This document shows positions 16,748-24,839 of a stretch of 64,000 nucleotides of DNA, in pieces. The position numbers and the translations under genes were made by a program. The stretch's first letter is position 1. Each line of letters starts with the position of its first letter. The stretch covers positions 62,001 to 126,000 of the forward strand of contig JAJGRE010000007.1 of NCBI GenBank assembly GCA_021083345.1, read 5' to 3'. The notes below the pieces were generated by a model. The model was not told the origin of the DNA, made no database searches, and was given only the letters and a program-made list of their open reading frames with translations. Origin of the DNA: Calditrichales bacterium MX18-03 (lineage in GTDB: Bacteria; Bacillota; Clostridia; Lutisporales; Lutisporaceae).

Positions 16748-18310
16748 CTATTGACTATCGGTTCTAAAGTGGCTGCCGCTGCTTTTTTCGCGCTGTATGG
16801 CACTCTGAAGGATCAGGGATGCAATAACCGCCATATTCAGCGTCTCAATGGCTGCGACGCTTCCAAGCGCTGTCTTCTCCAGCTTCTCAACGATCTTCTC
16901 GATCCTTGCCAGGGCTTCTGCCATTTCAAGCCCGTTTCTTTCTATTCCGGCATGGTCGTTCATTTCCTGCCTAAGCACTTCCCGCACTTGAGAGACATCG
17001 GTGATGAGGCCCTTTTTCTTTTCACTGCTGACGATGACCGGTTTATCCAGGTCCCCCCGTGCAGTCTCTTCCATGATGGCTTCAGCACAACGCCGGCCGA
17101 ACACCAGCCCCTCCAGCAGCGAATTGCTGGCCAGCCGGTTGGCGCCGTGAACCCCCGTATTGGCTGCTTCGCCGCAGGCATACAGGCCTGCCACGTTGGT
17201 CCTGCCGTACAGGTCGGTTTTCAGGCCGCCCATAAAATAATGCTGCACCGGACAGACCGGTATGTAATCCTTGGTAATGTCGATACCTTCCAGTAAACAT
17301 CTTTCATAAATCGTGGGAAAGCGCTTCCTCAGGTAACCACCCTCGCGGTGGGTGACATCCAGATAGACACAGGGGCTTCCTGTTTTCCGCATTTCGGAAA
17401 AAATAGCCCGGGATACGATATCTCTGGGTGCGATTTCTCCCATTTCATGATAGCCGGGCATGAACCGCTCCCCTTTGTTGTTCTTCAGAATGCCGCCTTC
17501 CCCTCTGACAGCCTCCGAGATCAGAAAGCTGCTGCCTTCGCTGTGTGCCTTGTAAAACGCAGTGGGGTGGAACTGGACGAACTCCATATCCGAAAGCACT
17601 GCCCCGGCACGGTAAGCCATGGCAATGCCGTCCCCCGTCACCACCTCCGAGTTGGTGGTGTGCTTATAAACCTGCCCGATGCCGCCGCTGGCACAGACGA
17701 TGCTCTTGCCATAAAAAACAACCTGCGTCTCCAGCACCGCTGCGTTTGAGTTGGCACATGCCAATACCCCGACGCATTTACCATTGTGGGTCAATATATC
17801 CAAAGCAAAGCAATTCTCAATAATTTCTATATTAGGCTTCTTCCGGCACGCCTTCAGAAGGGAATCAACCACCTCTCTGCCGGTGGCATCGCCCAGAGCA
17901 TGTACAATTCTGAAGCGCCTGTGCCCGCCTTCTCTGGTGGTGGTCAGCGTCCCGTCCGGATTCCTGTCGAAATTGGTTCCCAGTCTGCACAGGGCGTCAA
18001 TATCAGCCGGGGCTTCGTTCACCAGCACTGAAACCGCTTCGGCGTTGCAATGACCTGCTCCTGCCCGGATGGTATCCTCATAATGATACGCCGGCAGGTC
18101 ATCCTGTCCGATTGCTGCCGCTATACCGCCCTGAGCCAGATAGGAGTTGTTTTCGTCCATGGTCTCTTTGCTGAGCACACATACGCTCAATCCGGAGTCC
18201 AGATTGACAGCTGTATATAGGCCGGCAATACCGCTGCCGATGATTATGACATCCCACTCCCGGGCATCCAGCCCGGCGGTATCAAAATTGCTTGAATACC
18301 TCAGCGGCAT
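16748..18310 (-). CDS. nadB: L-aspartate oxidase
   Basis: A 520-aa flavoprotein that oxidises L-aspartate to iminoaspartate, the substrate of NadA. The FAD-binding Rossmann motif is VIIIGSGIAGLYTAVNL (about residues 20-36); YLAQGGIAAAI, VQFHPTAFY, GEGGILKN and GLYACGEAANTGVHGANRLASNSLLE follow as in the succinate dehydrogenase flavoprotein family. In anaerobes the reoxidant is fumarate rather than oxygen. Its stop is 62 bp from nadC and its start 11 bp from nadA. Confidence 0.97.
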   Translation of the reverse strand: MPLRYSSNFDTAGLDAREWDVIIIGSGIAGLYTAVNLDSGLSVCVLSKETMDENNSYLAQGGIAAAIGQDDLPAYHYEDTIRAGAGHCNAEAVSVLVNEAPADIDALCRLGTNFDRNPDGTLTTTREGGHRRFRIVHALGDATGREVVDSLLKACRKKPNIEIIENCFALDILTHNGKCVGVLACANSNAAVLETQVVFYGKSIVCASGGIGQVYKHTTNSEVVTGDGIAMAYRAGAVLSDMEFVQFHPTAFYKAHSEGSSFLISEAVRGEGGILKNNKGERFMPGYHEMGEIAPRDIVSRAIFSEMRKTGSPCVYLDVTHREGGYLRKRFPTIYERCLLEGIDITKDYIPVCPVQHYFMGGLKTDLYGRTNVAGLYACGEAANTGVHGANRLASNSLLEGLVFGRRCAEAIMEETARGDLDKPVIVSSEKKKGLITDVSQVREVLRQEMNDHAGIERNGLEMAEALARIEKIVEKLEKTALGSVAAIETLNMAVIASLILQSAIQREKSSGSHFRTDSQ

Positions 18311-18321
18311 ATTCCTTCCCC

Positions 18322-19230
18322 CTAGCTAATCTTGAGCATTTCCTCCAAGGACCTCAAGGCTTTCAGTCTTGTCTCTTCCTGCACGTCTATCTGATGCTGC
18401 ATGTGCAGCAGTGACTGATAGACATCCTCCACCCTGGTCTTTTTCATGTTGGGACAAATCAACCCGGTGGACAGCAGGTAAAAATTCTTCTCCGGGTTCT
18501 GCTTTTTCAAAATATGCATAACGCCTTCCTCCGTACCGATGATAATATCCTTTTCCGGTATGGATCCGGCATATTTGATGATCTCAGAAGTGCTTCCCAG
18601 GAAGTCCGCCAGCTTCTGCACTTCCGGCTGGCATTCCGGATGCACCAGGATCTTGGCTGCAGGATGAAGTTCCCTGATCTTCATGACCTCTTGCGGTCTG
18701 ACACGCTTGTGGGTGATGCAGAAGCCTTTCCACAGCAGGATTTCCTTTTCCGGAACCTTTTCCGCCACATAGCTGCCCAGGTTTTCATCCGGCACAAACA
18801 GAACCTGCTTTTGCTTGACGCTCCTGACAACCTTGATCGCATTAGAGGAGGTGCAGCATATATCACTTTCAGCCTTAACCTCTGCGGAAGAATTGACATA
18901 GCAAACCACCGCTGCCTCCGGGTATTTGGCCTTCATTTCTCTCAACCCCTCGGCTGTTACCATTTCTGCCATAGGACACCCAGCATCCTTCGCAGGCAGC
19001 AGCACGGTCTTATCCGGCGACAGAATCTTGGCGCTTTCGGCCATAAAGTGGACACCGCAAAAAACGATAACCTTGTTGTCCGTATTGGCGGCATGCTTGC
19101 TCAGCGCATAGGAATCTCCCACCACATCCGCAATATCCTGAACCTCGGGCACCTGGTAGTTGTGTGCCAAAATGATGGCATCCCGCTCTTGCTTCAGCTT
19201 GCGTATCTCATCCATATACTTGTTTTGCAT
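18322..19230 (-). CDS. nadA: Quinolinate synthase A
   Basis: A 302-aa 4Fe-4S enzyme that condenses iminoaspartate with dihydroxyacetone phosphate to quinolinate. The three cluster cysteines sit in DAGCPMAEM, HPECQPEV and GLICPNMK; ILAHNYQVPEVQDIAD and the sugar-phosphate site GVHFMAESAKIL are intact. This is the short form typical of Firmicutes. It is first in the nadABC operon and has a strong promoter. Confidence 0.97.
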   Translation of the reverse strand: MQNKYMDEIRKLKQERDAIILAHNYQVPEVQDIADVVGDSYALSKHAANTDNKVIVFCGVHFMAESAKILSPDKTVLLPAKDAGCPMAEMVTAEGLREMKAKYPEAAVVCYVNSSAEVKAESDICCTSSNAIKVVRSVKQKQVLFVPDENLGSYVAEKVPEKEILLWKGFCITHKRVRPQEVMKIRELHPAAKILVHPECQPEVQKLADFLGSTSEIIKYAGSIPEKDIIIGTEEGVMHILKKQNPEKNFYLLSTGLICPNMKKTRVEDVYQSLLHMQHQIDVQEETRLKALRSLEEMLKIS

Positions 19231-19298
19231 TCCAACCTACCTTCTTCTTGAGGCGCATCAAAATAGATGTTCCTGATCCTCAGATTTGTTCATACTTG

Positions 19299-19327
19299 AC
19301 TATATCACTAATCTTTCCCTTTTTCAA
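19299..19327 (-). promoter_or_regulatory. sigma-A promoter of nadABC
   Basis: On the minus strand TTGAAA (19327-19322), a 17-nt spacer and TATAGT (19304-19299) precede nadA by 69 bp. The long leader leaves room for an operator such as one for NiaR, but I could not define one. Confidence 0.7.
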
Positions 19328-19373
19328 CAATTTGTATCGCAGGGTACTCCGAATATTCGACAGGCCAAAAGGT

Positions 19374-19757
19374 TCAGGCGCCTGCTTTCTCCGGGAAGAA
19401 AACTGCAATTTCCCTTTCCGCGCTTTGAAGGGAATCGGAGCCGTGCACTGTATTCTGTGTCGTATTAACCGCATAACTTTTCCGCAGTTCTTCATTGATC
19501 CGCCTGACCTGGACTATGGCATCTCTGCCCTCCAGCAAAACCGCAACGGACGGTCCCGAGGTTATATAGGCAATCAGCTCCTGATAAAAGCTTTTTCCCT
19601 TATGTTCTCCATAATGCTGCTCCGCCAGGCTGTTGTCCAGCTGCAGCATCTTCAGCCCGACCACCGTCAGCCCATTCTGCTCATAATGTCCGATAAGGCG
19701 TCCAATCAGATTCCGCCTCACACCGTCAGGTTTGATGATGACAAGGGTTCCTTCCAT
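19374..19757 (-). CDS. ndk: Nucleoside diphosphate kinase with shortened Kpn loop
   Basis: A 127-aa Ndk that moves the gamma-phosphate of NTPs to NDPs through a phosphohistidine. KPDGVRRNLIG, EHKGKSFYQELIAYITSGPSV and the active-site NTVHGSDS are all present. Between RRIN and LRKSYAV about ten residues of the usual GATNPxxAxPGT stretch are missing, so the Kpn loop is short. Standard bacterial Ndks are about 135-145 residues. The reading frame is intact, so this looks like a real variant rather than a damaged gene. A TATAAT-containing promoter lies upstream (19813-19818). Confidence 0.9.
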   Translation of the reverse strand: MEGTLVIIKPDGVRRNLIGRLIGHYEQNGLTVVGLKMLQLDNSLAEQHYGEHKGKSFYQELIAYITSGPSVAVLLEGRDAIVQVRRINEELRKSYAVNTTQNTVHGSDSLQSAEREIAVFFPEKAGA

Positions 19758-19812
19758 TGCTACCGCTTCCTTCCGTACTCAATTTCCAAAGCTACGAACT
19801 TTTCCTCTCTTT

Positions 19813-19841
19813 ATTATATACCAATTTATGCCGATGCATAA
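19813..19841 (-). promoter_or_regulatory. Candidate ndk promoter with palindrome
   Basis: On the minus strand a perfect TATAAT (19818-19813) lies 55 bp before the ndk start. The palindrome TTATGC-cgat-GCATAA (19826-19841) spans the -35 region, where the sigma-A match is weak. This suggests control by an unknown factor. Confidence 0.4.
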
Positions 19842-19854
19842 GCAACCCAAATAA

Positions 19855-19897
19855 AAAAGGCCGGGATTGACAATGGATTAACGGTCAATCGGGCCTT
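19855..19897 (-). terminator. Intrinsic terminator of the Met-rich gene
   Basis: AAGGCC-gg-GATTGAC (19857-19871) pairs with GTCAATC-g-GGCCTT (19884-19897) with a small internal loop, and T6 follows on the minus strand. It lies 22 bp past the stop. Confidence 0.8.
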
Positions 19898-19919
19898 CAA
19901 TGGGTGGTGCTGGCGTATC

Positions 19920-20312
19920 CTATTTTTTCTTCTTCTTTTTATGATAAGGCGTCTGCTGGAAATAAGCAGGCCATAGCCATGGGTAAACCGGGTCTTTGTG
20001 CTTGGGTTTCCAGTAAAAATACGGGTAGACGTCGGATTCATCGCTGCTGTAATCGCTGTCATCGTCATCATACCAGTTCTTGATACGCATCTCGTGTTGT
20101 CCGTACACAGGCGCCTCCATGTACGGTCCCATACTCATGCAGGGCGGCATCATCATCTGCTCCATGCAAGGCGGCTGCATAGCCGGCATGGCCTGCATGG
20201 CCATCATAGGACACATGTGCTGTTTGGGCATATATTCTACTGGCTCTTCCATCATAGGCATCTCTATTTCAGCCGCTTCCGGCTTCAGTTGTTTTTTCTT
20301 CTTATCTGTCAT
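19920..20312 (-). CDS. Met-rich low-complexity protein, probable sporulation/coat protein
   Basis: A 130-aa protein I do not recognise as a named family. Residues 18-68 are Met/Pro-rich with three cysteines in MCPMMAMQAM, PPCMEQ and PPCMSM contexts. An acidic Asp/Ser stretch (YDDDDSDYSSDES) follows, then a Tyr/Trp/Pro-rich region, and the C-terminus is a run of six lysines. Such composition is common in coat proteins and also fits metal binding. A sigma-E-like promoter precedes it, which supports mother-cell expression. A second Met-rich protein with the same MCPMM motif lies at 58686. Function is inferred only. Confidence 0.7.
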   Translation of the reverse strand: MTDKKKKQLKPEAAEIEMPMMEEPVEYMPKQHMCPMMAMQAMPAMQPPCMEQMMMPPCMSMGPYMEAPVYGQHEMRIKNWYDDDDSDYSSDESDVYPYFYWKPKHKDPVYPWLWPAYFQQTPYHKKKKKK

Positions 20313-20350
20313 ATTGCTACCTCCTCCGATAACCTTAGCTCCTTTCCTAA

Positions 20351-20380
20351 ATTATATAAGGCAAAGGGTAAAAATATGAC
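20351..20380 (-). promoter_or_regulatory. Candidate sigma-E promoter of the Met-rich gene
   Basis: On the minus strand GTCATATT (20380-20373) is followed by 14 nt and TATATAAT (20358-20351). The -35 matches the sigma-E consensus kmATATt, and the -10 matches CATACAAT at six of eight positions. The start codon is 38 bp downstream with GGAGGAGG before it. Confidence 0.5.
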
Positions 20381-20412
20381 AAAAAAACATCCACCTAAGT
20401 CTTTAGGTGGAT
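20381..20412 (-). terminator. Intrinsic terminator of spoVG
   Basis: ATCCACCTAA (20389-20398) and TTAGGTGGAT (20403-20412) form a perfect 10-bp stem with a 4-nt loop, and GT7 follows on the minus strand, 13 bp past the spoVG stop. It abuts the sigma-E-like promoter of the next gene. Confidence 0.92.
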
Positions 20413-20425
20413 ATCCGTACCCGTT

Positions 20426-20686
20426 CTACTCATTTTTAACTTTCTCGTACTCCTGCAGTATTGATGTCTGCAGCTTTTCTCTTGTTGAAGAATTAATCGG
20501 ATGCGCAATATCCTTAAATTCTCCGTCAGGAGTCTTCCTACTCGGCATAGCGATAAATAACCCCTCTTGGCCTTCGATGACTTTGATGTCGTGAACGACA
20601 AACTCGTTGTCAAAGGTTACTGAGACAACCGCCTTCATCTTTCCCTCAGCATTGACCTTTCTGATCCTAACATCCGTTATCTGCAT
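20426..20686 (-). CDS. spoVG: Septation/sporulation regulator SpoVG
   Basis: An 86-aa nucleic-acid-binding regulator. The family sequence is clear: [49 protein letters not shown] and [18 protein letters not shown]. SpoVG affects asymmetric septation and, in other Firmicutes, virulence and cell-wall genes by binding DNA or RNA. It has a near-perfect sigma-H promoter and its own terminator, so it is monocistronic. In Bacillus spoVG is next to glmU; here the nad operon, ndk and the Met-rich gene lie between them. Confidence 0.97.
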   Translation of the reverse strand: MQITDVRIRKVNAEGKMKAVVSVTFDNEFVVHDIKVIEGQEGLFIAMPSRKTPDGEFKDIAHPINSSTREKLQTSILQEYEKVKNE

Positions 20687-20731
20687 CTAGCTCACCACCT
20701 TCCGCCGTTTCATTTTGTCATTTGAATAATA

Positions 20732-20758
20732 ATTCGTCATTTATTAATTATTTCCTTC
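20732..20758 (-). promoter_or_regulatory. Candidate sigma-H promoter of spoVG
   Basis: On the minus strand GAAGGAAAT (20758-20750), 11 nt and GACGAAT (20738-20732) followed by TA match RnAGGAwWW-N11-RnnGAATww at every position. B. subtilis spoVG is a classic sigma-H gene, which supports the assignment. Confidence 0.75.
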
Positions 20759-20852
20759 TTTTTATTACAATCAATTTCAGAAAATATACATTATTCTTGC
20801 TAATTCTGAAATACAAGGCATATCAATTATATAAACTATTATTTGTATTTTG

Positions 20853-20880
20853 GGCGGTTTTAAATCCCGCCTATTTTTTC
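20853..20880 (+). terminator. Terminator-like hairpin with no gene before it
   Basis: GGCGG (20853-20857) and CCGCC (20867-20871) close a 9-nt loop and are followed by TATTTTTT on the plus strand. The only gene upstream, spoVG, points the other way. The surrounding AT-rich stretch 20759-21004 contains no convincing gene, so this may end a short RNA or upstream leader. Confidence 0.45.
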
Positions 20881-21004
20881 AAATTAATCCGACAGGAAGG
20901 ATTATCCGGTAGCAAAATAATGGTTATAATAATATTATGTATATTATATCTTTTTAAATCCACGTTTCAACACCCCGCCGTGAGTGCACACTGCTTTGTT
21001 CATT

Positions 21005-21039
21005 TTCCTGTTGACAGGAATCCATTAAATCGGTAAAAT
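21005..21039 (+). promoter_or_regulatory. murC promoter with overlapping 16-bp palindrome
   Basis: TTGACA (21011-21016), a 17-nt spacer and TAAAAT (21034-21039) make a strong sigma-A promoter. The -35 box lies inside the perfect palindrome TTCCTGT-tg-ACAGGAA (21005-21020), the expected layout for a repressor site. The leader to the murC ATG is about 112 nt. Confidence 0.65.
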
Positions 21040-21157
21040 TTAAAGTTGACAATTGAAGGAGAAAAAAACTTTTCTTGAACTATACCGGAATCATGGCTTG
21101 GTCAAACGAATGCTATAGAAAGTCCAACTAGGCAGTTATGAAAAGGAGTGCATCCCC

Positions 21158-22540
21158 ATGGTTTCCTTAACGGAAATAAAAAATGTTCACTTTATCGGTA
21201 TCGGCGGCATCAGCATGAGCGGTCTCGCCCAAATACTTCTCAAAGCAGGCTATCGTGTGACCGGGTCGGATATCAGCCAAAGCAACCTGACGGATAAGCT
21301 TGCGGCAAACGGCGCCGACGTTTATATACCCCATGATCCGCAAAACGTTGAAAACGCGGAGCTGGTGGTCTATACAGCTGCTGTCAGGGAAGACAACTGT
21401 GAGATCATAAGGGCAAAGGAGCTTGAAATCCCTCTGATCGACAGGGCCGAGTTTCTTGGCATCATTATGAAAAATTACCGCTACGGCATCGCTATCTCCG
21501 GCTGCCATGGAAAAACCACCACCACGTCAATGGTCTCCATCATCTTTCAGAACGCAGGGTTGGACCCCACCGTCCTCATCGGCGGCGAGCTGGATGCTAT
21601 CGGCGGCAATGTCCGAGTGGGGGAAAGCCCCTATTTTATTACCGAAGCCTGCGAATATGTCGAAAGCTTCCTGAAGTTTTTCCCATATACAGCTGCTATT
21701 CTGAACATTGAGAAGGACCATCTGGATTACTTCAAGGATATCGACCACATCGTGTCTGCTTTTGAAAAGTTCGCCCATCTGGTGCCCAAGGACGGCTGCC
21801 TGGTGGTATGCAACGACAGCCAACCGGCGAGAGAGATCGCGAAGAATGTGGAATGCAATACATTAACTTACGGCATCAAGAATAAATCGGATTTTTACGC
21901 TACCAATATCCAGTATGATTACCTGGGGCATCCCACCTTTGAGGTAAGGCATCACCGCAGGAAGCTGGGGGTCTTCGCCCTGAGCATCCCGGGGAGCCAT
22001 AACGTCCTGAATGCACTGGCCGCCATTGCCATAGCCCACAACGCAGGCATCGGCATGGATATGGTCCGCAAAAGCCTTCTGGAGTTCAAAGGCACTTACC
22101 GGCGCTTCGACATCAAGGGAACCCGAAACAACATCACGGTGGTTGACGATTATGCCCATCATCCGACGGAGATCAAAGCCACGCTTGAAGCAGCGAAGCA
22201 GTTTCCGCATCACAAAATCTGGTGTATTTTTCAGCCCCATACCTATACCCGGACTATGACGCTGTTTGATGACTTTACGCAGGCTTTTCACAATGCGGAT
22301 CAGGTCATCATCACCGACATTTATGCCGCAAGGGAAAAGGATAACGGCTTGATCCATCCCAGTACCCTGGTGGACGGCATTAACCGTTCCAGTTCCAACG
22401 CCGTTTATCAGAATGATTTCAAGAGCATTGCCCATTGGGTGGCGGAAAAGGCGGAGCCTGGGGACCTGGTGTTCACCATGGGCGCAGGCGACATTTTCAA
22501 GCTGGGACCTATGATACTTGAGGAAATCAAGTGCTCTTAA
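21158..22540 (+). CDS. murC: UDP-N-acetylmuramate--L-alanine ligase
   Basis: A 460-aa Mur ligase that adds L-Ala to UDP-MurNAc, the first amino acid of the peptidoglycan stem. The N-terminal UDP-binding fold (FIGIGGISMSGLAQIL) is followed by the ATP loop SGCHGKTTTTSM, the central domain (EACEYVESFLKFFPYTAAILNIEKDHLDYF) and the C-terminal domain with YAHHPTEIKATL and FQPHTYTRT. AAAAGGAG precedes the ATG. It is a single-gene unit between spoVG and the nitrilase, with its own promoter and terminator. Confidence 0.97.
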   Translation: MVSLTEIKNVHFIGIGGISMSGLAQILLKAGYRVTGSDISQSNLTDKLAANGADVYIPHDPQNVENAELVVYTAAVREDNCEIIRAKELEIPLIDRAEFLGIIMKNYRYGIAISGCHGKTTTTSMVSIIFQNAGLDPTVLIGGELDAIGGNVRVGESPYFITEACEYVESFLKFFPYTAAILNIEKDHLDYFKDIDHIVSAFEKFAHLVPKDGCLVVCNDSQPAREIAKNVECNTLTYGIKNKSDFYATNIQYDYLGHPTFEVRHHRRKLGVFALSIPGSHNVLNALAAIAIAHNAGIGMDMVRKSLLEFKGTYRRFDIKGTRNNITVVDDYAHHPTEIKATLEAAKQFPHHKIWCIFQPHTYTRTMTLFDDFTQAFHNADQVIITDIYAAREKDNGLIHPSTLVDGINRSSSNAVYQNDFKSIAHWVAEKAEPGDLVFTMGAGDIFKLGPMILEEIKCS

Positions 22541-22566
22541 TGTGTTTTTAAGCCAAAGCAAATTTC

Positions 22567-22600
22567 ACAAAAGCGCTATCATTAACGATAGCGCTTTTGT
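22567..22600 (+). terminator. Intrinsic terminator of murC
   Basis: ACAAAAGCGCTATC (22567-22580) and GATAGCGCTTTTGT (22587-22600) form a perfect 14-bp stem with a 6-nt loop, and the T4 is built into the stem. It lies 27 bp past murC. Confidence 0.9.
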
Positions 22601-22607
22601 ATGCTTG

Positions 22608-22636
22608 TGGGCAATAGGAAAGCAATCTGCTATAAT
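22608..22636 (+). promoter_or_regulatory. Promoter of nitrilase gene
   Basis: TGGGCA, a 17-nt spacer and TATAAT (22631-22636) with an extended TGC just before the -10 box. It lies 46 bp before the start codon. Confidence 0.6.
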
Positions 22637-22681
22637 GGGTTTATCGAGCTAATGGAATTGATTGGAACAGGAGGATGAAAG

Positions 22682-23617
22682 ATGCCTGATCGTAAACCCA
22701 CCGTACAGGTTGCCGTTGTACAAGCAGCCTCGGTTATCATGGACCGTGAAGCAACCACGGAAAAGGCTGTATCTCTGACACTGGAAGCCGCACGGAAAGG
22801 CGCCAAGATCGTTGTATTCCCCGAGGCTTTTATACCCGCTTATCCCAGAGGCCTTACCTTCGGTGCAAAGGTAGGGAGCCGTTCTCCTGAAGGGCGCAGG
22901 GATTGGCTCCGGTATTGGGAGAATGCCGTTCCCGTACCGGGCGGGACCACAGAAGCCCTGGGAGAAGCAGCACGCCAAGCCGGTGTCTATCTGATCATCG
23001 GCGTTATTGAAAGAGATACCGAAATGAGCTGCGGCACAGTCTACTGCTCCGTCCTCTTTTTCGGTCCCGACGGGACACTGATGGGCAAACACCGCAAATT
23101 GAAGCCCACAGGCTCCGAGCGCCTGATCTGGGGAGAGGGCGACGGCAGCACCCTGCCTGTCTTTGACACCCCTTACGGCAGAATCGGCGCTCTGATATGC
23201 TGGGAAAACTACATGCCCCTGGCACGTGCGGCCATGTATGCCAAAGGAGTTCAGCTTTATATCGCGCCCACTGCCGATGCGCGGAACCTGTGGCAGTCCA
23301 CCATACGGCACATCGCCTTTGAGGGAAGATGCTTTGTCCTGTCCTGCAACCAGTATGTGACAAAGGACATGTATCCGGCAAATCTGGCCACTTATGACGA
23401 GCTGGCATCCTCTCCCGATGTGATGTGCAATGGTGGAAGCGCAATCGTAGGCCCTATGGGGGACTATGTAGCGGAGCCGGTGTGGGGGCGCGAGGAAATC
23501 CTTCTGGCAGAGCTGGATCTAAGCGCCATTGCAGCCGCCCATTTTGATTTTGATGTAGTGGGACACTACGCAAGGCCTGATGTATTCCAGCTGCATGTCA
23601 ATGAGGAAAAGCGGTAA
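22682..23617 (+). CDS. Nitrilase (carbon-nitrogen hydrolase family)
   Basis: A 311-aa enzyme of the nitrilase branch. The catalytic triad is visible as Glu48 (VVFPEAFIP), Lys139 (GKHRKLKPTGSERLIWGEGDGS) and Cys173 (GALICWENYMPL). The CWEN context and HRKLKPT motif point to a true nitrilase, which converts a nitrile to a carboxylate and ammonia, rather than an amidase. The natural substrate is unknown. GGAGGATGAAAG precedes the ATG. The gene stands alone and converges on the MFS gene. Confidence 0.9.
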   Translation: MPDRKPTVQVAVVQAASVIMDREATTEKAVSLTLEAARKGAKIVVFPEAFIPAYPRGLTFGAKVGSRSPEGRRDWLRYWENAVPVPGGTTEALGEAARQAGVYLIIGVIERDTEMSCGTVYCSVLFFGPDGTLMGKHRKLKPTGSERLIWGEGDGSTLPVFDTPYGRIGALICWENYMPLARAAMYAKGVQLYIAPTADARNLWQSTIRHIAFEGRCFVLSCNQYVTKDMYPANLATYDELASSPDVMCNGGSAIVGPMGDYVAEPVWGREEILLAELDLSAIAAAHFDFDVVGHYARPDVFQLHVNEEKR

Positions 23618-23633
23618 TCCGCTTTTCCTCATT
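23600..23633. terminator. Bidirectional terminator shared by nitrilase and MFS genes
   Basis: AATGAGGAAAAGCGG (23600-23614) and CCGCTTTTCCTCATT (23619-23633) form a perfect 15-bp stem with a TAAT loop. The nitrilase stop codon (23615-23617) lies in the loop and the MFS stop is on the other arm, so one hairpin serves both convergent genes. Confidence 0.85.
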
Positions 23634-24837
23634 GATTGTGGGGAGTTTCAATATCTTTTCCGAACATCCCGAATACCAGCATTCCGATGATGCCGAAGGC
23701 GAAGGCCGTCATGAAGTTGGTTTTAGGTGATATGTTCCAGAGAAAGGCACTGCTTAATGCCGCAAGGGATACTACCACGTCCCGGATGAAGTAGTAGATG
23801 CCGAAGGTCTTGGCTTTTGCATCCTCCGGCGCCAGATCCATGATCAGGGCTTTTCTTGTAGGTTCTCCGAACTCCTTCAGCCCCCGGATGATGAAAGCCA
23901 ATACGAACATCCAGAAGCTTCGCGAAAAGTACAGGATCAGCGGGAACAGCGTAAAAAAGCCGAAGGTGATGAGCACGAAAGGCTTCTTGCCGTACTTGTC
24001 CGCCATATAGGCAACGGGGATATACACCAAGATGGCCGTTACCATTTCAATAACTGTCAGGATGCTGAATTGCAGCGGCGTGAGGCCGTTGACTTTCACT
24101 GCCCAAACCACCATAAAAGCGTAGGGTATCTGTTCCGCAAAGCGGATGAGGATGTCCGATACCAGCAAATTGACCAGGGAGGGGCTGAAGTATTCTTTTA
24201 TATTATTCAGCTTCAGCGGTTTGGACTCCTTGACGCAGGATACATCATCCTCCATGAACCAGTATTCGAAGAACAGTGCGGCTACCCCTAAAACGAATGC
24301 TGCTGCAAAAGCGACCCGCATACCCAGGACCTGTCCGAAGATGCCGATAATGATCCCCCCGATAACCGGCCCTAAGGCCATTGGGATCCTGCGCACCAGC
24401 GAATGCATGGATACACCCATGGTTCGCTTGTTCTTTTTCGTCACTTTGTTGACCATGCTCATGATAGCCGGCAGTGAAACCGCCGTCCAGGCGATGAAGA
24501 ATACCGAGCCCGCCAACACGGCCTGCCAGGTGGGAATAAGGATGACGATGGCATATCCGAAAAGCGCGATGACGGTAAAGACCATCAGCGCTTTTTTATA
24601 GCCCAGACGATCCGTCAGCATGCCCCCCGGAATCGAATACAGAGCGCTGAGCAGGTTATCCAGAAAGTTCAGGATACCCACCGACATGGCCGTACCGCCC
24701 ACCGCCAGAAGATAAAGGGGCAGAAACCGCTCTGCCATCTTCTCCCCCAAGCCGATCAGGATGACCATGGTCAGCATGGCCCCCATGCTTCTGTTAAAGC
24801 CAAAAAACTCTTTTATCTTGATGTTGCATTTTTCCAT
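23629..24837 (-). CDS. Major facilitator superfamily transporter
   Basis: A 402-aa protein with about twelve membrane helices. GGMLTDRLGYKKALM after helix 2 is the MFS signature A loop, and a similar YMADKYGKKPFVL follows helix 8, as expected for the duplicated fold. It is likely an exporter, because its gene lies 2 bp after a marR regulator. The substrate cannot be read from the sequence. Confidence 0.88.
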   Translation of the reverse strand: MEKCNIKIKEFFGFNRSMGAMLTMVILIGLGEKMAERFLPLYLLAVGGTAMSVGILNFLDNLLSALYSIPGGMLTDRLGYKKALMVFTVIALFGYAIVILIPTWQAVLAGSVFFIAWTAVSLPAIMSMVNKVTKKNKRTMGVSMHSLVRRIPMALGPVIGGIIIGIFGQVLGMRVAFAAAFVLGVAALFFEYWFMEDDVSCVKESKPLKLNNIKEYFSPSLVNLLVSDILIRFAEQIPYAFMVVWAVKVNGLTPLQFSILTVIEMVTAILVYIPVAYMADKYGKKPFVLITFGFFTLFPLILYFSRSFWMFVLAFIIRGLKEFGEPTRKALIMDLAPEDAKAKTFGIYYFIRDVVVSLAALSSAFLWNISPKTNFMTAFAFGIIGMLVFGMFGKDIETPHNQ

Positions 24838-24839
24838 TT

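Noticed and set aside
20722-21036. 104-codon AT-rich plus-strand frame in the spoVG-murC gap
   Set aside because: No ribosome binding site, no family resemblance, contains a terminator-like hairpin and the murC promoter; composition is that of AT-rich intergenic DNA.
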